Shown: positions 1 through 9,426 of the stretch, in pieces
Numbering within the stretch: position 1 is the first letter of the stretch
How the letters are laid out: the number at the start of each line of letters is the position of its first letter
Source of the DNA: CAWDMW01 sp963803575
GTDB lineage: Bacteria; Pseudomonadota; Alphaproteobacteria; Rickettsiales; UBA998
Direction: 5' to 3'
Assembly (NCBI GenBank): GCA_963803575.1
Contig: CAWDMW010000002.1
Span: forward strand, 62,001 to 126,000
Length of the DNA: 64,000 bases
Program-made: the position numbers and the translations under genes
Notes under the pieces: generated by a model
What the model saw: only the letters and a program-made list of their open reading frames with translations
What the model was told of the DNA's origin: nothing
Databases searched by the model: none

Positions 1-196
1 CAGCATATGGCTGGGATGCTTTACCCTCATGCACGTTCTGGCGCGCGCGTTTTGTAAGGCTATCTGTGCTTTGCTCCTGACCAATCGTCGCGGGAAGATG
101 TGATGTTCCGCCCATAAGCTGGCGATTATTTTCTTCGGGCTGTGGCGTAGGCACAGGCATACTGCCTGAATTGACAGGAGGTTTTTTACCAAACAT
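1..196 (-). CDS. cpaF: CpaF/TadA pilus ATPase, N-terminus only
   Basis: Only the first 65 codons lie in the window; the gene runs off the left edge. It starts MFGKKPPVNSGS and continues as a proline-rich, charged, low-complexity leader, as CpaF proteins usually do before their secretion-ATPase core. The core itself is not visible. The gene follows cpaE by 14 bases on the same strand, the position of cpaF in Caulobacter-type Tad clusters, and identification rests mainly on that context. CpaF is the cytoplasmic hexameric motor that powers pilin assembly. Confidence 0.72.
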   Translation of the reverse strand, partial: MFGKKPPVNSGSMPVPTPQPEENNRQLMGGTSHLPATIGQEQSTDSLTKRARQNVHEGKASQPYA

Positions 197-210
197 AATG
201 CAATGCCACC

Positions 211-1341
211 TTAGCCTTGCTCATAGTCAATCAATCGGCTGGCTACCCGTTCAAGTTCATTTGCCAATTGAGAATGTCCAAGCAGTGACACCGGCACACC
301 TTTATTTTCAGACTGACAGATTGTTTTAATATCATTTGGCAAGTAATGGTCAATTTCACGTGCAGCAATGCGTTCAAAATCCTTTGGGTGAACCGCTTCT
401 TTGTAACGTGATCCACTGCGATTAATAATCACCGACATTGGTTTATCAATTAAACCTGACTCAGACCATTTATTTAATATCCGCGAACTATGGGTAATCG
501 ACTTGAGTAACAATTGTGCGACCAGCATAATATGATCGCTAAATCCAATAGTAGCAGAAACCCAATTATTCCAACGATGCGGTACATCAAGAATGATATA
601 CTCATATGACTCTGCAAGATGTCCGACAAATTCACGCACTAACTCCGTTTCAACTGGTGGCATAAAATAGAGTTGTTGTGGTGATGTAATAATATCCAAA
701 CCATCGCGATAAGGAACAACCATACGCTGAATCAACGTGCCGTCTACCCCTCGCTCAGGGTGGTCAAAAATTTCTTTAATGCCGTAGGTAGGTTGTAATT
801 CCAACTGACGAGCTACCATACCAAATTGATAATCAAGATCGACCAGAACCGTTTTCTTCTGATGTTTTTTTGCCAACAGGTATGCTGTGTTTAAGGCGAC
901 CATACTTGAGCCATCACCGGAACTACCGCCATACACTGCTACCACACGGCCTGTCTGAGAACTAGATGCCGTCACTTGGAAAAGCACGTTACGCACATCG
1001 CTTGCGGATGCAGCATAATTAAAATACTCAACAACCCCGCGATCTTTTAGTGCGCGGTAAAATCCAATATCGTTTGTTTCACCAATAACCACGATCCGGG
1101 TAGTAGACTCGCATTGTTCTGCAAGTACATCAAGCTCGGGCAGTATATCGTGGCTACGGTCTCCGATAAACGCGATAATATAGTTTGGGCTGTAATGATT
1201 CTGCTGTATCCACTCAGAAGCGGTGGCTGGCGTTCCTTCAACGACTTCAGCGTGTTGATACCCTAGAGCGCTGGTGATCGTGTTGACGGTATCCAGTTCA
1301 CTTGGTGATGAAATAATAGCAAAAACAGGACTACGATCCAT
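211..1341 (-). CDS. cpaE: Tad pilus assembly protein CpaE (ParA/MinD-like)
   Basis: 376 residues. The N-terminal ~125 residues look like a receiver-type fold (three hydrophobic strands, no clear phosphoacceptor set). The C-terminal part is a ParA/MinD-like ATPase. The nucleotide loop at residues 138-146 reads GGSSGDGSS and so lacks both lysines of the deviant Walker A motif. A Walker B-like LDVP follows further on. CpaE is known to localise the Tad machine at the cell pole. The gene sits in cpaB-C-D-E-F order with 17 bases to cpaD. The degenerate loop suggests weak or absent ATP hydrolysis, but this is inferred from the motif only. Confidence 0.88.
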   Translation of the reverse strand: MDRSPVFAIISSPSELDTVNTITSALGYQHAEVVEGTPATASEWIQQNHYSPNYIIAFIGDRSHDILPELDVLAEQCESTTRIVVIGETNDIGFYRALKDRGVVEYFNYAASASDVRNVLFQVTASSSQTGRVVAVYGGSSGDGSSMVALNTAYLLAKKHQKKTVLVDLDYQFGMVARQLELQPTYGIKEIFDHPERGVDGTLIQRMVVPYRDGLDIITSPQQLYFMPPVETELVREFVGHLAESYEYIILDVPHRWNNWVSATIGFSDHIMLVAQLLLKSITHSSRILNKWSESGLIDKPMSVIINRSGSRYKEAVHPKDFERIAAREIDHYLPNDIKTICQSENKGVPVSLLGHSQLANELERVASRLIDYEQG

Positions 1342-1358
1342 AAAACCCTTACAATATC

Positions 1359-1955
1359 CTATTGAAGATTGATATTTCCAATAAGTGAATTGTCTTTGGA
1401 ATCATCAAAATATTCCACCGCATCAAAGTCACGCATACGCTGCATACCCTTAGCTGCAGAACGACCGTCATAGAAGCCTTTGAGTGATGGATTAACAAAT
1501 TGACTACGATCACTCACCATTTGCACCATATTTGAAGCCACTGAACAACCATATGTTGGATGATTCAAATTATATGGGTTGATGCGATTGTCAATAAATC
1601 GATTTTCACAATCATGTGCAATAACACGTTCATACACAAGGTTAATTTCGCTTATTTGCGCTGGGATCCATTCATATTCTACATTATACAAACTTAAGGT
1701 CTGTTCTGCTGAATCACATAGCACATCTCCTTCGACGCAATATAATTCCGCACGGCTTGGCTGATCGCTTTCTACCCACTCCTGCAACTCGTCGATGGAT
1801 GTAACTGATAGCAACTCAATAGTAACAATCTCAGATGAAACGTCCAGCAACGATTCAGGGGTACCACGATCGGAATAGGCTGATGGTGGAATGATGGAGC
1901 AGGCAGAAGTTACCAGCGATGCTGCACAAAGAAATAAAGAAGTAGATAATTTCAT
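1359..1955 (-). CDS. cpaD: Tad pilus lipoprotein CpaD
   Basis: 198 residues with a lipoprotein signal peptide and lipobox VTSAC, giving an acylated Cys19. The C-terminal half has the CpaD signature: a conserved cysteine in a stretch ending YGCSVASN, then MV(S)DRSQFVNP, then a downstream Asp-Gly-Arg. CpaD is an outer-membrane lipoprotein that works with the CpaC secretin. It is separated from cpaC by 2 bases, so the genes are co-transcribed and probably translationally coupled. N-terminal divergence is normal for the family. Confidence 0.82.
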   Translation of the reverse strand: MKLSTSLFLCAASLVTSACSIIPPSAYSDRGTPESLLDVSSEIVTIELLSVTSIDELQEWVESDQPSRAELYCVEGDVLCDSAEQTLSLYNVEYEWIPAQISEINLVYERVIAHDCENRFIDNRINPYNLNHPTYGCSVASNMVQMVSDRSQFVNPSLKGFYDGRSAAKGMQRMRDFDAVEYFDDSKDNSLIGNINLQ

Positions 1956-1957
1956 AG

Positions 1958-3406
1958 TTAGTCTACCATAAACCCTACAGGGCCCTCAATAGTTGGGGTT
2001 TGGGACAAGCGGTCAACTCCGCCATTCAGGCTACCGATCGCGCCGTAAAAGAACATCTCCATCATACTAGCCGGACGAAAATCGTCAGTTGGTAACTTAA
2101 TATCAGACGATACAACCGGATCCACGATGTAAGGCGTTACTGCAAGCACCAATTCTGTTTCCTCACGCTGGAAGCTAACGCTACTGAACAGCGCACCTAA
2201 AATAGGGATTTCTTTAACACCAGGCATAGAACTTACACCTGAGGTCAGCTCATCCTGAATTAACCCTGCAATCATGAAGCTTTCTCCGGGCGATAGTTCA
2301 ATCACTGTTTGAGCGCGACGTGTGATTAATGCAGGTACGGTAAATCCGTTAAACACAAGCGCACCTTCATCACTAATTTCAGACACCTCAGGTTGCACTG
2401 CCACACGCACACGGTTTTCAGACAATACAAATGGTGTAAATTTCACGGACACACCATAAGGCTTATATTCGATCGTCACCTGCTGGTTTCCATTAGGCAC
2501 AGGAACCGGGATTTCACCACCAGCCAAGAACTGTGAAGATTCGCCAGATAAGCTCACCAGATTTGGTTCAGCCAGTACTTTAAACAAGCTATCGCGCTCA
2601 AGTGCCTCAAGCAGGCCACTAATACTATCACCGTTGCTATTGCTGAATCCACCACTTGCAAACCCGCGTACATCATCAAGATTGTCAATCAGAAAACCAC
2701 CTGTACCATCAGTAAACCCATTACGGAGAATACCGCTCATACCGCTGCCTGTCGCCATTTGGAAGAAGCTATTACCACCAGCTGCTACTGCCTGAAGATC
2801 AAGACCCAGGTTTTTCAATGCGCTACGGCGTATTTCACCGACACGAACACGCAACATTACTTGCTGGCCAGACATAATCTCTAGCATATTGATAACTTTA
2901 GACTTGTTATTATCCTGCGCAGAGCTGCCAGCACCTGAAGAGGCCTTATTTTCTAAAGCAGGCTGAACAAATTCAGTTACAATCTGTACGGCGCGTTCTG
3001 CGGCAGCAGCGTCACGTACATACCCTGTTAAGACCATATTGCTATTAAGCATTTCTATGCCAACATCTTCATCCGGCATAAATTCCTTCAGTGCCTTACG
3101 AATAGCAGGAAGGTCATAAGTTACGTTCACGGTAAAGTCACGTAACACACCGGATTCTCCCAGTATGCGCACATCCGTCAAACCAATGGATTTCCCCATA
3201 ACAGATATTTTACGTTTATCATGAACATATGCATCAGCAATGTTGGGACCCGCCACAATCACTTCAGTCATGTCACTTGAGACATCTACCAATTGCGAGC
3301 GCCCTACTGGTACGATAATTGTTTCTGCAACAGCATCGGCAACACATAGCGTTACGCCAATAGTTACACATGCTACATATTGTTGTATTGTTTTATACAT
3401 TGACAT
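1958..3406 (-). CDS. cpaC: Tad pilus outer-membrane secretin CpaC/RcpA
   Basis: About 480 residues with a signal peptide (hydrophobic segment ending ADAVAET), an N-terminal pilus-assembly/BON-like domain with the VGRSQLVDV motif, and a C-terminal secretin domain containing ESSQFLAGGEIPVPVP and GVSVKFTPFV. It forms the outer-membrane channel for the Tad pilus. The longest frame starts at 3433, overlapping cpaB by 23 bases. Starts at 3406 or 3400, just after the cpaB stop at 3411, are more likely because a GGTGAG/AGG ribosome-binding sequence lies immediately upstream. Downstream overlap with cpaD is absent by only 2 bases. Confidence 0.9.
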   Translation of the reverse strand: MSMYKTIQQYVACVTIGVTLCVADAVAETIIVPVGRSQLVDVSSDMTEVIVAGPNIADAYVHDKRKISVMGKSIGLTDVRILGESGVLRDFTVNVTYDLPAIRKALKEFMPDEDVGIEMLNSNMVLTGYVRDAAAAERAVQIVTEFVQPALENKASSGAGSSAQDNNKSKVINMLEIMSGQQVMLRVRVGEIRRSALKNLGLDLQAVAAGGNSFFQMATGSGMSGILRNGFTDGTGGFLIDNLDDVRGFASGGFSNSNGDSISGLLEALERDSLFKVLAEPNLVSLSGESSQFLAGGEIPVPVPNGNQQVTIEYKPYGVSVKFTPFVLSENRVRVAVQPEVSEISDEGALVFNGFTVPALITRRAQTVIELSPGESFMIAGLIQDELTSGVSSMPGVKEIPILGALFSSVSFQREETELVLAVTPYIVDPVVSSDIKLPTDDFRPASMMEMFFYGAIGSLNGGVDRLSQTPTIEGPVGFMVD

Positions 3407-3410
3407 CAAC

Positions 3411-4364
3411 CTACTCACCCAGCTCGTCATCATATTGTTGGTTCATTCCATCATCATCGAACGACTCATCAGCCATTGATAACGGAACTTCTTTCTCTGT
3501 TTGGGATACACCACGTACCACTGAAACAGTATCAGTCTTTTTCGTTTTCTCTTCATCACCCGTCAGTTTATTCTGATCATCCGTCAGGGTAATATCTGAC
3601 TCGGTAATCACCAGCGGCATATCATCCATAATACTCTTATCTTCTAGAGAACGTAGCACCAAAGCGATGTAGCCTGTTTCCTGTGCAAGCCTCAACTGAT
3701 GTGCCTGTTCAGGTGTCAACTCAAGACTAACTGATGATGGTAATTTGCTCTTTGAGCCTCTACCTTTATCATCTTCTTCCTCACTCAACGTAGCACGCTG
3801 ATTCACTGCAAGCACTTTAACATTAGTCATTAACGTCTCAGTGACAGATGTTTCGCGACGGCCACTATCTGCAGCCTGCTCACGTGTCAGCGGGAATTTA
3901 TGTGTTACGGTTACATCTACGCGATCACCAGGATACATAAAGCCGGCAAGCCCTGCAATGGCATCACTTGACACCGTCATCATACGCATACCCGCAGGTA
4001 AATTAGCCGCAATAAAGTTAGGATCTGCCGGATTAGACAAGCGATTCATATTAATTGGCTCACCTACAGCAATCGTTGAACGCGCCACCTGACCTATCAC
4101 TGCGGCACTTTGCTCTGCTGTCACGGCAAACCCATCGACCACCAAATGAGACGGCCACTGTTTTGCTTCCAGATTATCGGACACAATCACGTCACCCAAA
4201 TCAATAGGCTCTGCTGCAACCAGCACGTCAACCAGCTTATATGCCGGATCGCCTGATTCCACAATGATTTGCTCTTTTTCTCCCTTGTCTCCCAGCAGGT
4301 TGTACGCCAACCAGAACGCTGCCAGCGCAAAAACAAGTGCTATTATAAACCCTATGATTCTCAT
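3411..4364 (-). CDS. cpaB: Tad pilus assembly protein CpaB/RcpC
   Basis: 317 residues: one N-terminal transmembrane segment (residues 3-22), a SAF domain (roughly residues 45-110, DVLVAAEPIDLGDVI), then the RcpC domain with the YPGDRVDVTVT motif. The tail is acidic (DDDGMNQQYDDELGE). CpaB is a periplasmic partner of the secretin. It is the first gene of the cluster; the 272 bp upstream are shared with the divergent ridA and probably hold the operon promoter. No prepilin, prepilin peptidase or TadB/C gene is in the window. Confidence 0.88.
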   Translation of the reverse strand: MRIIGFIIALVFALAAFWLAYNLLGDKGEKEQIIVESGDPAYKLVDVLVAAEPIDLGDVIVSDNLEAKQWPSHLVVDGFAVTAEQSAAVIGQVARSTIAVGEPINMNRLSNPADPNFIAANLPAGMRMMTVSSDAIAGLAGFMYPGDRVDVTVTHKFPLTREQAADSGRRETSVTETLMTNVKVLAVNQRATLSEEEDDKGRGSKSKLPSSVSLELTPEQAHQLRLAQETGYIALVLRSLEDKSIMDDMPLVITESDITLTDDQNKLTGDEEKTKKTDTVSVVRGVSQTEKEVPLSMADESFDDDGMNQQYDDELGE

Positions 4365-4565
4365 TTCATGTATCTGCCATGTAAAAGTGATCCTTATGTT
4401 TTGACCACAAAGACCTTTATTTGTTACTTAGTATCTCTTATCTAGCCGCTTATACCCTAAAACGTCAAGCAGCTTTATACAGCTTTTGGTAGGAAGTATC
4501 AAATAACTGGCATCCGTGATGATTTTACCAGCCAGACAGCCTGTTATTGACGCACCGAATACCGC

Positions 4566-4594
4566 TTGCAATATAGGTTTTAACTTCATATAGG
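4566..4594 (+). promoter_or_regulatory. candidate sigma70 promoter of ridA
   Basis: TTGCAA (4566-4571) and TATAGG (4589-4594) are separated by 17 bases, 43 bases before the ridA ATG. The -10 match is moderate. The remainder of the 4365-4636 intergenic region shows no gene. Confidence 0.3.
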
Positions 4595-4636
4595 TAAGAG
4601 TAGTTGTAAAATTACCATTAACATAAGGAATTTTTT

Positions 4637-5101
4637 ATGTCCATCGACACACGTTTATCCGAATTAGGGATTTCATTACCACAAGTAGCCATACCAGCTG
4701 CCAACTACGTTCCATTTGTCCGTACAGGCAACCTGATTCATATTTCAGGAAGCCTGCCAATGAAGGACGGCAAGCTTCATGGGGTAGGAATTGTTGGCGA
4801 CAGTGTAACAACAGAGGATGCCGTTGCAACAGCACGCTTATGCGGCATCAATATTTTGGCTGTCTTACGTCATGCGTGTGATGGCACACTGAACCACGTG
4901 AAACAATGTGTAAAGCTGGGAATTTTTGTGAATGCCGTGAATGGTTTCACCGATCATCCAAACATTGCCAACGGTGCATCTGACCTGATGGTTGACGTGT
5001 TTGGCAAAGAGATTGGCTCACATGCTCGTTTTGCTGTCGGTGCTGGCGGGTTGCCATTTAATGCATCTGTAGAGATAGATGCGCTTTTTGAAGTGGCTTA
5101 A
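4637..5101 (+). CDS. RidA/YjgF-family enamine/imine deaminase
   Basis: 154 residues, the length of the longer RidA subgroup (YjgF_like_1). Conserved features are FVRTGNLIHISGSLP near residues 31-45, a glycine-rich DGKLHGVG turn, and the C-terminal HARFAVGAGGLP...VEIDALFEV, which supplies the conserved arginine and glutamate. RidA enzymes hydrolyse reactive 2-aminoacrylate and related imines made by PLP enzymes. An AAGGA ribosome-binding site lies 7 bases upstream of the ATG. The single-gene unit ends at a perfect 14-bp hairpin. The presence of ilvE nearby fits the known link between RidA and branched-chain amino-acid metabolism, but no operon joins them. Confidence 0.88.
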   Translation: MSIDTRLSELGISLPQVAIPAANYVPFVRTGNLIHISGSLPMKDGKLHGVGIVGDSVTTEDAVATARLCGINILAVLRHACDGTLNHVKQCVKLGIFVNAVNGFTDHPNIANGASDLMVDVFGKEIGSHARFAVGAGGLPFNASVEIDALFEVA

Positions 5102-5111
5102 TATAGAATGG

Positions 5112-5146
5112 GTATTGGACGGAAATAATCTGTTTCCGTCCAATAC
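5112..5146. terminator. perfect 14-bp hairpin between convergent genes
   Basis: GTATTGGACGGAAA (5112-5125) and TTTCCGTCCAATAC (5133-5146) pair without mismatch around a 7-base loop. It lies between the ridA stop and the convergent gene ending at 5152. There is no strong U-tract, so a bidirectional terminator or mRNA end-protector is inferred from position and stem strength. Confidence 0.6.
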
Positions 5147-5151
5147 TGCGT

Positions 5152-5664
5152 TCAAAGAGTTTTTTCTACACTTGGTTGTGGCAACTGTGATGAAACGGAA
5201 GGCGGGGTTATTTCTGTCTCATCCGATGACACAATCGTTACAGGCAATGCCGTTATTTTACCGTCTTCCCTTATCAAACTGGCGGCATAGACAGGATCAT
5301 TACCACCAATATTATTGTAACCAGACTTGGCGAGGATAGTATCAATCTCTTGCTGGGTAGCCTCGTTCATCTTGCCGGTTACTGGCAAGCCCGCATAATG
5401 CTGAATGCGTTCAACCGATTCTTGTTTTTTCTCAGGTGAAGCCTCTTTGTTCATACCCGGCAATATGCCTGACTGCACCACATGTTCAACCACGCTCATT
5501 ACCTGTGGCGCATGCGTTTTCACATCGTTTAAAAAATTGTCCGGTAGCGGTTACATATTCAGCATCTTTCTGACAGCATTAAATACGGGCATTAGCACAT
5601 TCAGATAAGCAGGCACCTGAAAGCCTGTCTCTGTTGTATCAGTTTCGTTCTTCGCTTCTGCCAT
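5152..5664 (-). pseudogene. 170-codon gene split by an in-frame TAA
   Basis: A 37-codon frame (5664-5551, starting MAEAKNETDTTETGF) ends in TAA at 5551-5553. The same frame then stays open to 5152 with coding-like sequence (PLPDNFLND before a GTG at 5523, then 123 residues). The two pieces fit one protein of 170 codons. The central segment around VERIQHYAGLPVTGKMNEAT resembles a peptidoglycan-binding-1 type repeat; the C-terminus is Ser/Pro-rich. Either this is a nonsense-mutated gene or the downstream part is re-initiated at the GTG. AAGAG upstream of the first ATG is a plausible ribosome-binding site. No recognised function. Confidence 0.6.
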
Positions 5665-5758
5665 GCGCTTAACTCTTAATATTTCTTGTATACAAACATA
5701 CAGCATGGATGCGTCAATATGATGACAGTGCGCCTAAGCTGGGGTGTGCTGCCACTGT

Positions 5759-6643
5759 CTAAGCACGCACCAGCGCACTATAGTCTGCAATCAATCGTTT
5801 TGTTACATCGCCAACCGTAAACTGATGGTCATCAATGGAGCCAACCGGCGTAATCTCTGCTGCGGTTCCTGTGAGGAATACTTCTTCAGCTTGCGCCAGC
5901 TCTTCCGGCATAATATGGCGTTCTATGAGGGTATATCCTGCCTCAGCGGCCAGCTGCATGACAGTACGGCGCGTGATGCCATCCAGAAAACAATCTGGCA
6001 GAGGCGTGTGAATTTCTCCATTCTTCATCACCAGAAAAATATTTGCCCCTGTCGCTTCCGCAATATAGCCGCGCCAGTCCAGCATTAATGCATCATGGTA
6101 TCCATCGCGTTCCGCCTGATGCTTGGACATAGTACATATCATATAGAGTCCCGCGGCCTTGCTGGCACATGGAGCGGTTTCAGGGGACGGACGACGCCAG
6201 TCAGAGGTTTTTAACTTCAGTCCTTTTGCTTTTAATTCATCCGCAAAATAACTGCCCCACTCCCACGAAGCCACCGCCAGATGCACCGTGTTATCTTTCG
6301 CAGCAATTGCCATCGTTTCACTACCCGACCACGCAACTGGACGGATATAGCCATTACTCACCCCATTTCGTGATGCAGCCTCACGGCAGGCTTCGTTTAT
6401 TGTGTCAACGCAGTAAGGGATATGCAGATCAATCAATTCACCAGACTTGAGCAACCTCTCAGAATGTTCCTGTAGTTTGAAGATTGTTCCATTATAAATG
6501 CGCAAGCCCTCAAACACGGAACTGGCATAATGCAGCCCATGTGTCAGCACGTGTAGTTGCGCGTCCTGCCATGGTACAAACGTTCCATCCAGCCATATTT
6601 CACCATCGCGCTTATCAAAGGGTAAGGGTGCCATCGTATTCAT
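5759..6643 (-). CDS. ilvE: Branched-chain amino-acid aminotransferase
   Basis: 294 residues, standard length for class IV PLP aminotransferases. Motifs: GTFVPWQDAQLHVLTHGLHY near the N-terminus, FEGLRIYNG at residues 44-52, the PLP-binding lysine K162 in CASKAAGLYM, and EATGANIFLV and LTGTAAEITPV in the C-terminal half. It catalyses the last step of Val/Leu/Ile synthesis (transamination with glutamate). It is monocistronic and divergent from the XagA-like gene. Confidence 0.95.
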   Translation of the reverse strand: MNTMAPLPFDKRDGEIWLDGTFVPWQDAQLHVLTHGLHYASSVFEGLRIYNGTIFKLQEHSERLLKSGELIDLHIPYCVDTINEACREAASRNGVSNGYIRPVAWSGSETMAIAAKDNTVHLAVASWEWGSYFADELKAKGLKLKTSDWRRPSPETAPCASKAAGLYMICTMSKHQAERDGYHDALMLDWRGYIAEATGANIFLVMKNGEIHTPLPDCFLDGITRRTVMQLAAEAGYTLIERHIMPEELAQAEEVFLTGTAAEITPVGSIDDHQFTVGDVTKRLIADYSALVRA

Positions 6644-6680
6644 CTATCCTAGTGTCATGTTATGCTTCGTTTAACAACGT

Positions 6681-6693
6681 ACAGTGAAACTAT
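6681..6693. repeat. 13-bp inverted repeat, left copy
   Basis: ACAGTGAAACTAT here is the exact reverse complement of ATAGTTTCACTGT at 9423-9435. The two copies lie just outside the XagA-like/XagB-like gene pair. Function unknown; a chance match is possible at this length. Confidence 0.5.
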
Positions 6694-6790
6694 AGCAGCG
6701 CAAGCATTTTGTCTGTTAATGGTCAGATTTGCATGCACATAATGATAATAAATAGTGGTACTTTTCCAAGAATTTGCCTATAAAGCATTC

Positions 6791-7642
6791 ATGGAAATTA
6801 ACGTTGTTCTACGATACCTCATTTGTCTCGTACTCTTACCTACTGGGGCAATAGCTGCCGCATGGACGTTACCTGAAGACCTGGCGCAACATATCGTTAC
6901 TTATCGCTATTACAGTACCGATCAGTTTTTCGATGCACGAGGAAAGAAGCAGGATAAACGCGGACATTACCGGAAACATGAAGCACAATATTACGGTGAA
7001 TATGGTGTGACAGACAGGATCACCACTGGCCTGTCACTGATTGCCAGTCGTGAAAAAGATATTCCACGCATTGATGCGTTCGATTTAAATAATGCAAGCT
7101 CGGCTGAAACCATCAGCATTTCGGGTTTAACACGCAGTGATGTGTTTGCACGTTACCAACTATATCGTGACAACAGAAACGCATTGTCTGTGCAAGGCAC
7201 CGTGACCATGCCAGCACTCTACACGGAAGAATTGCCTAACACGATTGTGAAAGATGACTGGGCAGGCGAAATTGCTTTATCTGCCGGACGTAATTTTGCC
7301 TGGCTTGGACAATATCATTTTGTTGATCTTCAGGCAGGGTATCGTTACCGCCGTGGCATCTTAGGGAATCAGATCAATATGCAGGCAACGCTTGGCCTTC
7401 GTCCTTATGCGGACTGGCTAGTGTTGGCGCAATGGCGACAAACGGCTGCGGTAGGCGGCATTAATTACGCAGCGACTACCATTACTGGACAAAATGATCA
7501 TGATTTGACGGTAGCGCAATTAAGTCTGGCGCATAACATCCATGAGCAAGTGACACTGGAAGTTGGTGGATTTTCACATATTGATGGACGTAATACGGGT
7601 GCTGGCGGCGGCGGCATGGTTTCTGTATGGCTACGATTTTAA
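6791..7642 (+). CDS. Outer-membrane beta-barrel protein, XagA-like
   Basis: 283 residues from the ATG at 6791 (an upstream GTG at 6755 is in frame). A signal peptide is clear: hydrophobic core ending IAAAWTLP. The rest alternates aromatic/hydrophobic strands with turns (HYRKHEAQYYGEYGVTDRI, VTLEVGGFSHIDGR) and ends in a C-terminal aromatic (WLRF), typical of an outer-membrane barrel. It overlaps the next gene, a XagB-like glycosyltransferase, by 16 bases, which is the basis for the XagA comparison. Likely role: export or anchoring of an extracellular glycan. No ribosome-binding site is obvious. Confidence 0.68.
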   Translation: MEINVVLRYLICLVLLPTGAIAAAWTLPEDLAQHIVTYRYYSTDQFFDARGKKQDKRGHYRKHEAQYYGEYGVTDRITTGLSLIASREKDIPRIDAFDLNNASSAETISISGLTRSDVFARYQLYRDNRNALSVQGTVTMPALYTEELPNTIVKDDWAGEIALSAGRNFAWLGQYHFVDLQAGYRYRRGILGNQINMQATLGLRPYADWLVLAQWRQTAAVGGINYAATTITGQNDHDLTVAQLSLAHNIHEQVTLEVGGFSHIDGRNTGAGGGGMVSVWLRF

Positions 7643-9426
7643 ATCACCCGCTACATCACCGTGCCTTTCAAACGCAGGATGCCTTTTGTGACTGGCTTCA
7701 TGAATGCGGTCATATTGATAATGACACCTTATGGCATATTAACGCAGCCATTCAACATGATTGCTCTTTGAGCGGACATGCTTACCTGCTTCATGCAAAA
7801 CATATGGACGAGCCATCGCTTTACCGTCATCTGGCTGTTTTTTATGCACTGCCTTTTTATAGCCTTGATACAGATATAACACTGCATATTAACCGTGTTG
7901 ACGCGGAATATGACCGCGTTTACTGCCGTATTGATGGAGCCGAGTTATGCATTGGTTGCCATCCTGAAGACACAGCAGTCACTCACCTCAGCACGCCCTC
8001 AAACATACGAGACACGATAAGACATTATGAACAAAACAACGTATTAAAGCATGCCACGTGTGGTATGCAACAAAACCATCCGACGTATGCCATTCATCCT
8101 CGCCGTCATATCCTGCATGTGTTGCGCGTACTTACAGCCATTATTAGCGTAACAGCCGCCTTATATGCTTACCCCACTATCATGCTGCCAGTATGTTTAA
8201 GCATCAGCATCGGGTTCTTTGTATTCATGCTGTTATTCAAAGTGCTGATATTAGTAACTGGCTTGCAGTGCCGCAAAAAGACACACGCACAAAGCACCTG
8301 CCATCCTGCTCTTGATGACGCCGCATTACCCGTCTATACCTTGCTACTACCGTTATTTGACGAAGCAGACGCTATTTCAGGGATTCTGATGTCCTTGCGG
8401 CAACTGGATTACCCGTCACATAAGCTCGATATTAAATTTCTGGTAGAGGCCTCCGACTCCGCCACACAAATGGCATTACAGCAACACACGCTGGATGCAT
8501 GTATGGAAGTCATCACCGTCCCACATTCCTTCCCGCAAACCAAACCTAAAGCCTGCAATTATGGTCTTCACTATGCACGAGGCGCATATGTCACCATCTA
8601 TGACGCAGAAGATGTACCGCATCCTCAACAATTGAGACACGTAGCCAGCATCTTTCACCATATGCCACATATTGCCTGCGTGCAGGCACGGCTGCATTAT
8701 TATAATGCGCAGGAAAACTGGCTAACCCGCGTCTTTGACGTAGAATACCGTATGCTATTTGACTATATGCTACCGGCACTTTATCATTTAGGTATCCCCA
8801 TACCACTCGGTGGCACCAGCAACCATATACGCTGTAACGTTTTAAAAGAGTTGGGCGCATGGGATGCGTATAATGTTACAGAAGATGCTGATTTGGGTAT
8901 ACGTCTGGCTTTGCATGGTAACACCACGCTACCCATCACCTCATATACGCAGGAAGAAGCGCCGATCAATACACACACGTGGGTTAAGCAACGCTCACGC
9001 TGGATCAAAGGTTACATCCAGAGCTGGGGCGTGATGCAGAGGCACCATGGCAGTGGCGCTATTGATGTTGCCGGATGGTGGGGCATTCATTTCTTTCTGG
9101 GCGCGTCGTCCCTCGCATATATTCTCGCTCCTCTGCTTTGGGGTATAGCGATTATTTTAGCACTGACAGACATGAACGGATTACCCGACTGGCTGCTTGA
9201 TGCAAGCCTATGGTTACTCAGTGCAGGCTTTATTGTGCAGTGGCTCAGCGTATACGCCATCAAACGTCACCATAGAACCATCTCATGGTTTACTGTAGTT
9301 ACCTACCCATGCTATTTCTTTCTACATTCGCTGGCAGGTATCAAAGCATTATGGCAATGGGTGGTCTGTCCCTCCTTCTGGGAGAAAACAACCCATAGTG
9401 TTAGCCGTTTCATTCGCCCATCATAG
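7627..9426 (+). CDS. Membrane GT2 glycosyltransferase, XagB-like
   Basis: 599 residues. Residues 1-140 resemble a type II secretion ATPase N-terminal domain, as in XagB-type transferases. Two membrane segments follow (about 167-215), then a GT-A catalytic domain with DAED at 326-329, TED at 418-420 and QRSRW at 455-459, the D-x-D/TED/QxxRW set of processive synthases. At least three C-terminal membrane segments follow. It probably polymerises an exopolysaccharide or adhesin glycan at the inner membrane, using a nucleotide sugar that cannot be named. Translation is coupled to the barrel gene by overlap. There is no separate PilZ domain. Confidence 0.85.
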   Translation: MATILNHPLHHRAFQTQDAFCDWLHECGHIDNDTLWHINAAIQHDCSLSGHAYLLHAKHMDEPSLYRHLAVFYALPFYSLDTDITLHINRVDAEYDRVYCRIDGAELCIGCHPEDTAVTHLSTPSNIRDTIRHYEQNNVLKHATCGMQQNHPTYAIHPRRHILHVLRVLTAIISVTAALYAYPTIMLPVCLSISIGFFVFMLLFKVLILVTGLQCRKKTHAQSTCHPALDDAALPVYTLLLPLFDEADAISGILMSLRQLDYPSHKLDIKFLVEASDSATQMALQQHTLDACMEVITVPHSFPQTKPKACNYGLHYARGAYVTIYDAEDVPHPQQLRHVASIFHHMPHIACVQARLHYYNAQENWLTRVFDVEYRMLFDYMLPALYHLGIPIPLGGTSNHIRCNVLKELGAWDAYNVTEDADLGIRLALHGNTTLPITSYTQEEAPINTHTWVKQRSRWIKGYIQSWGVMQRHHGSGAIDVAGWWGIHFFLGASSLAYILAPLLWGIAIILALTDMNGLPDWLLDASLWLLSAGFIVQWLSVYAIKRHHRTISWFTVVTYPCYFFLHSLAGIKALWQWVVCPSFWEKTTHSVSRFIRPS

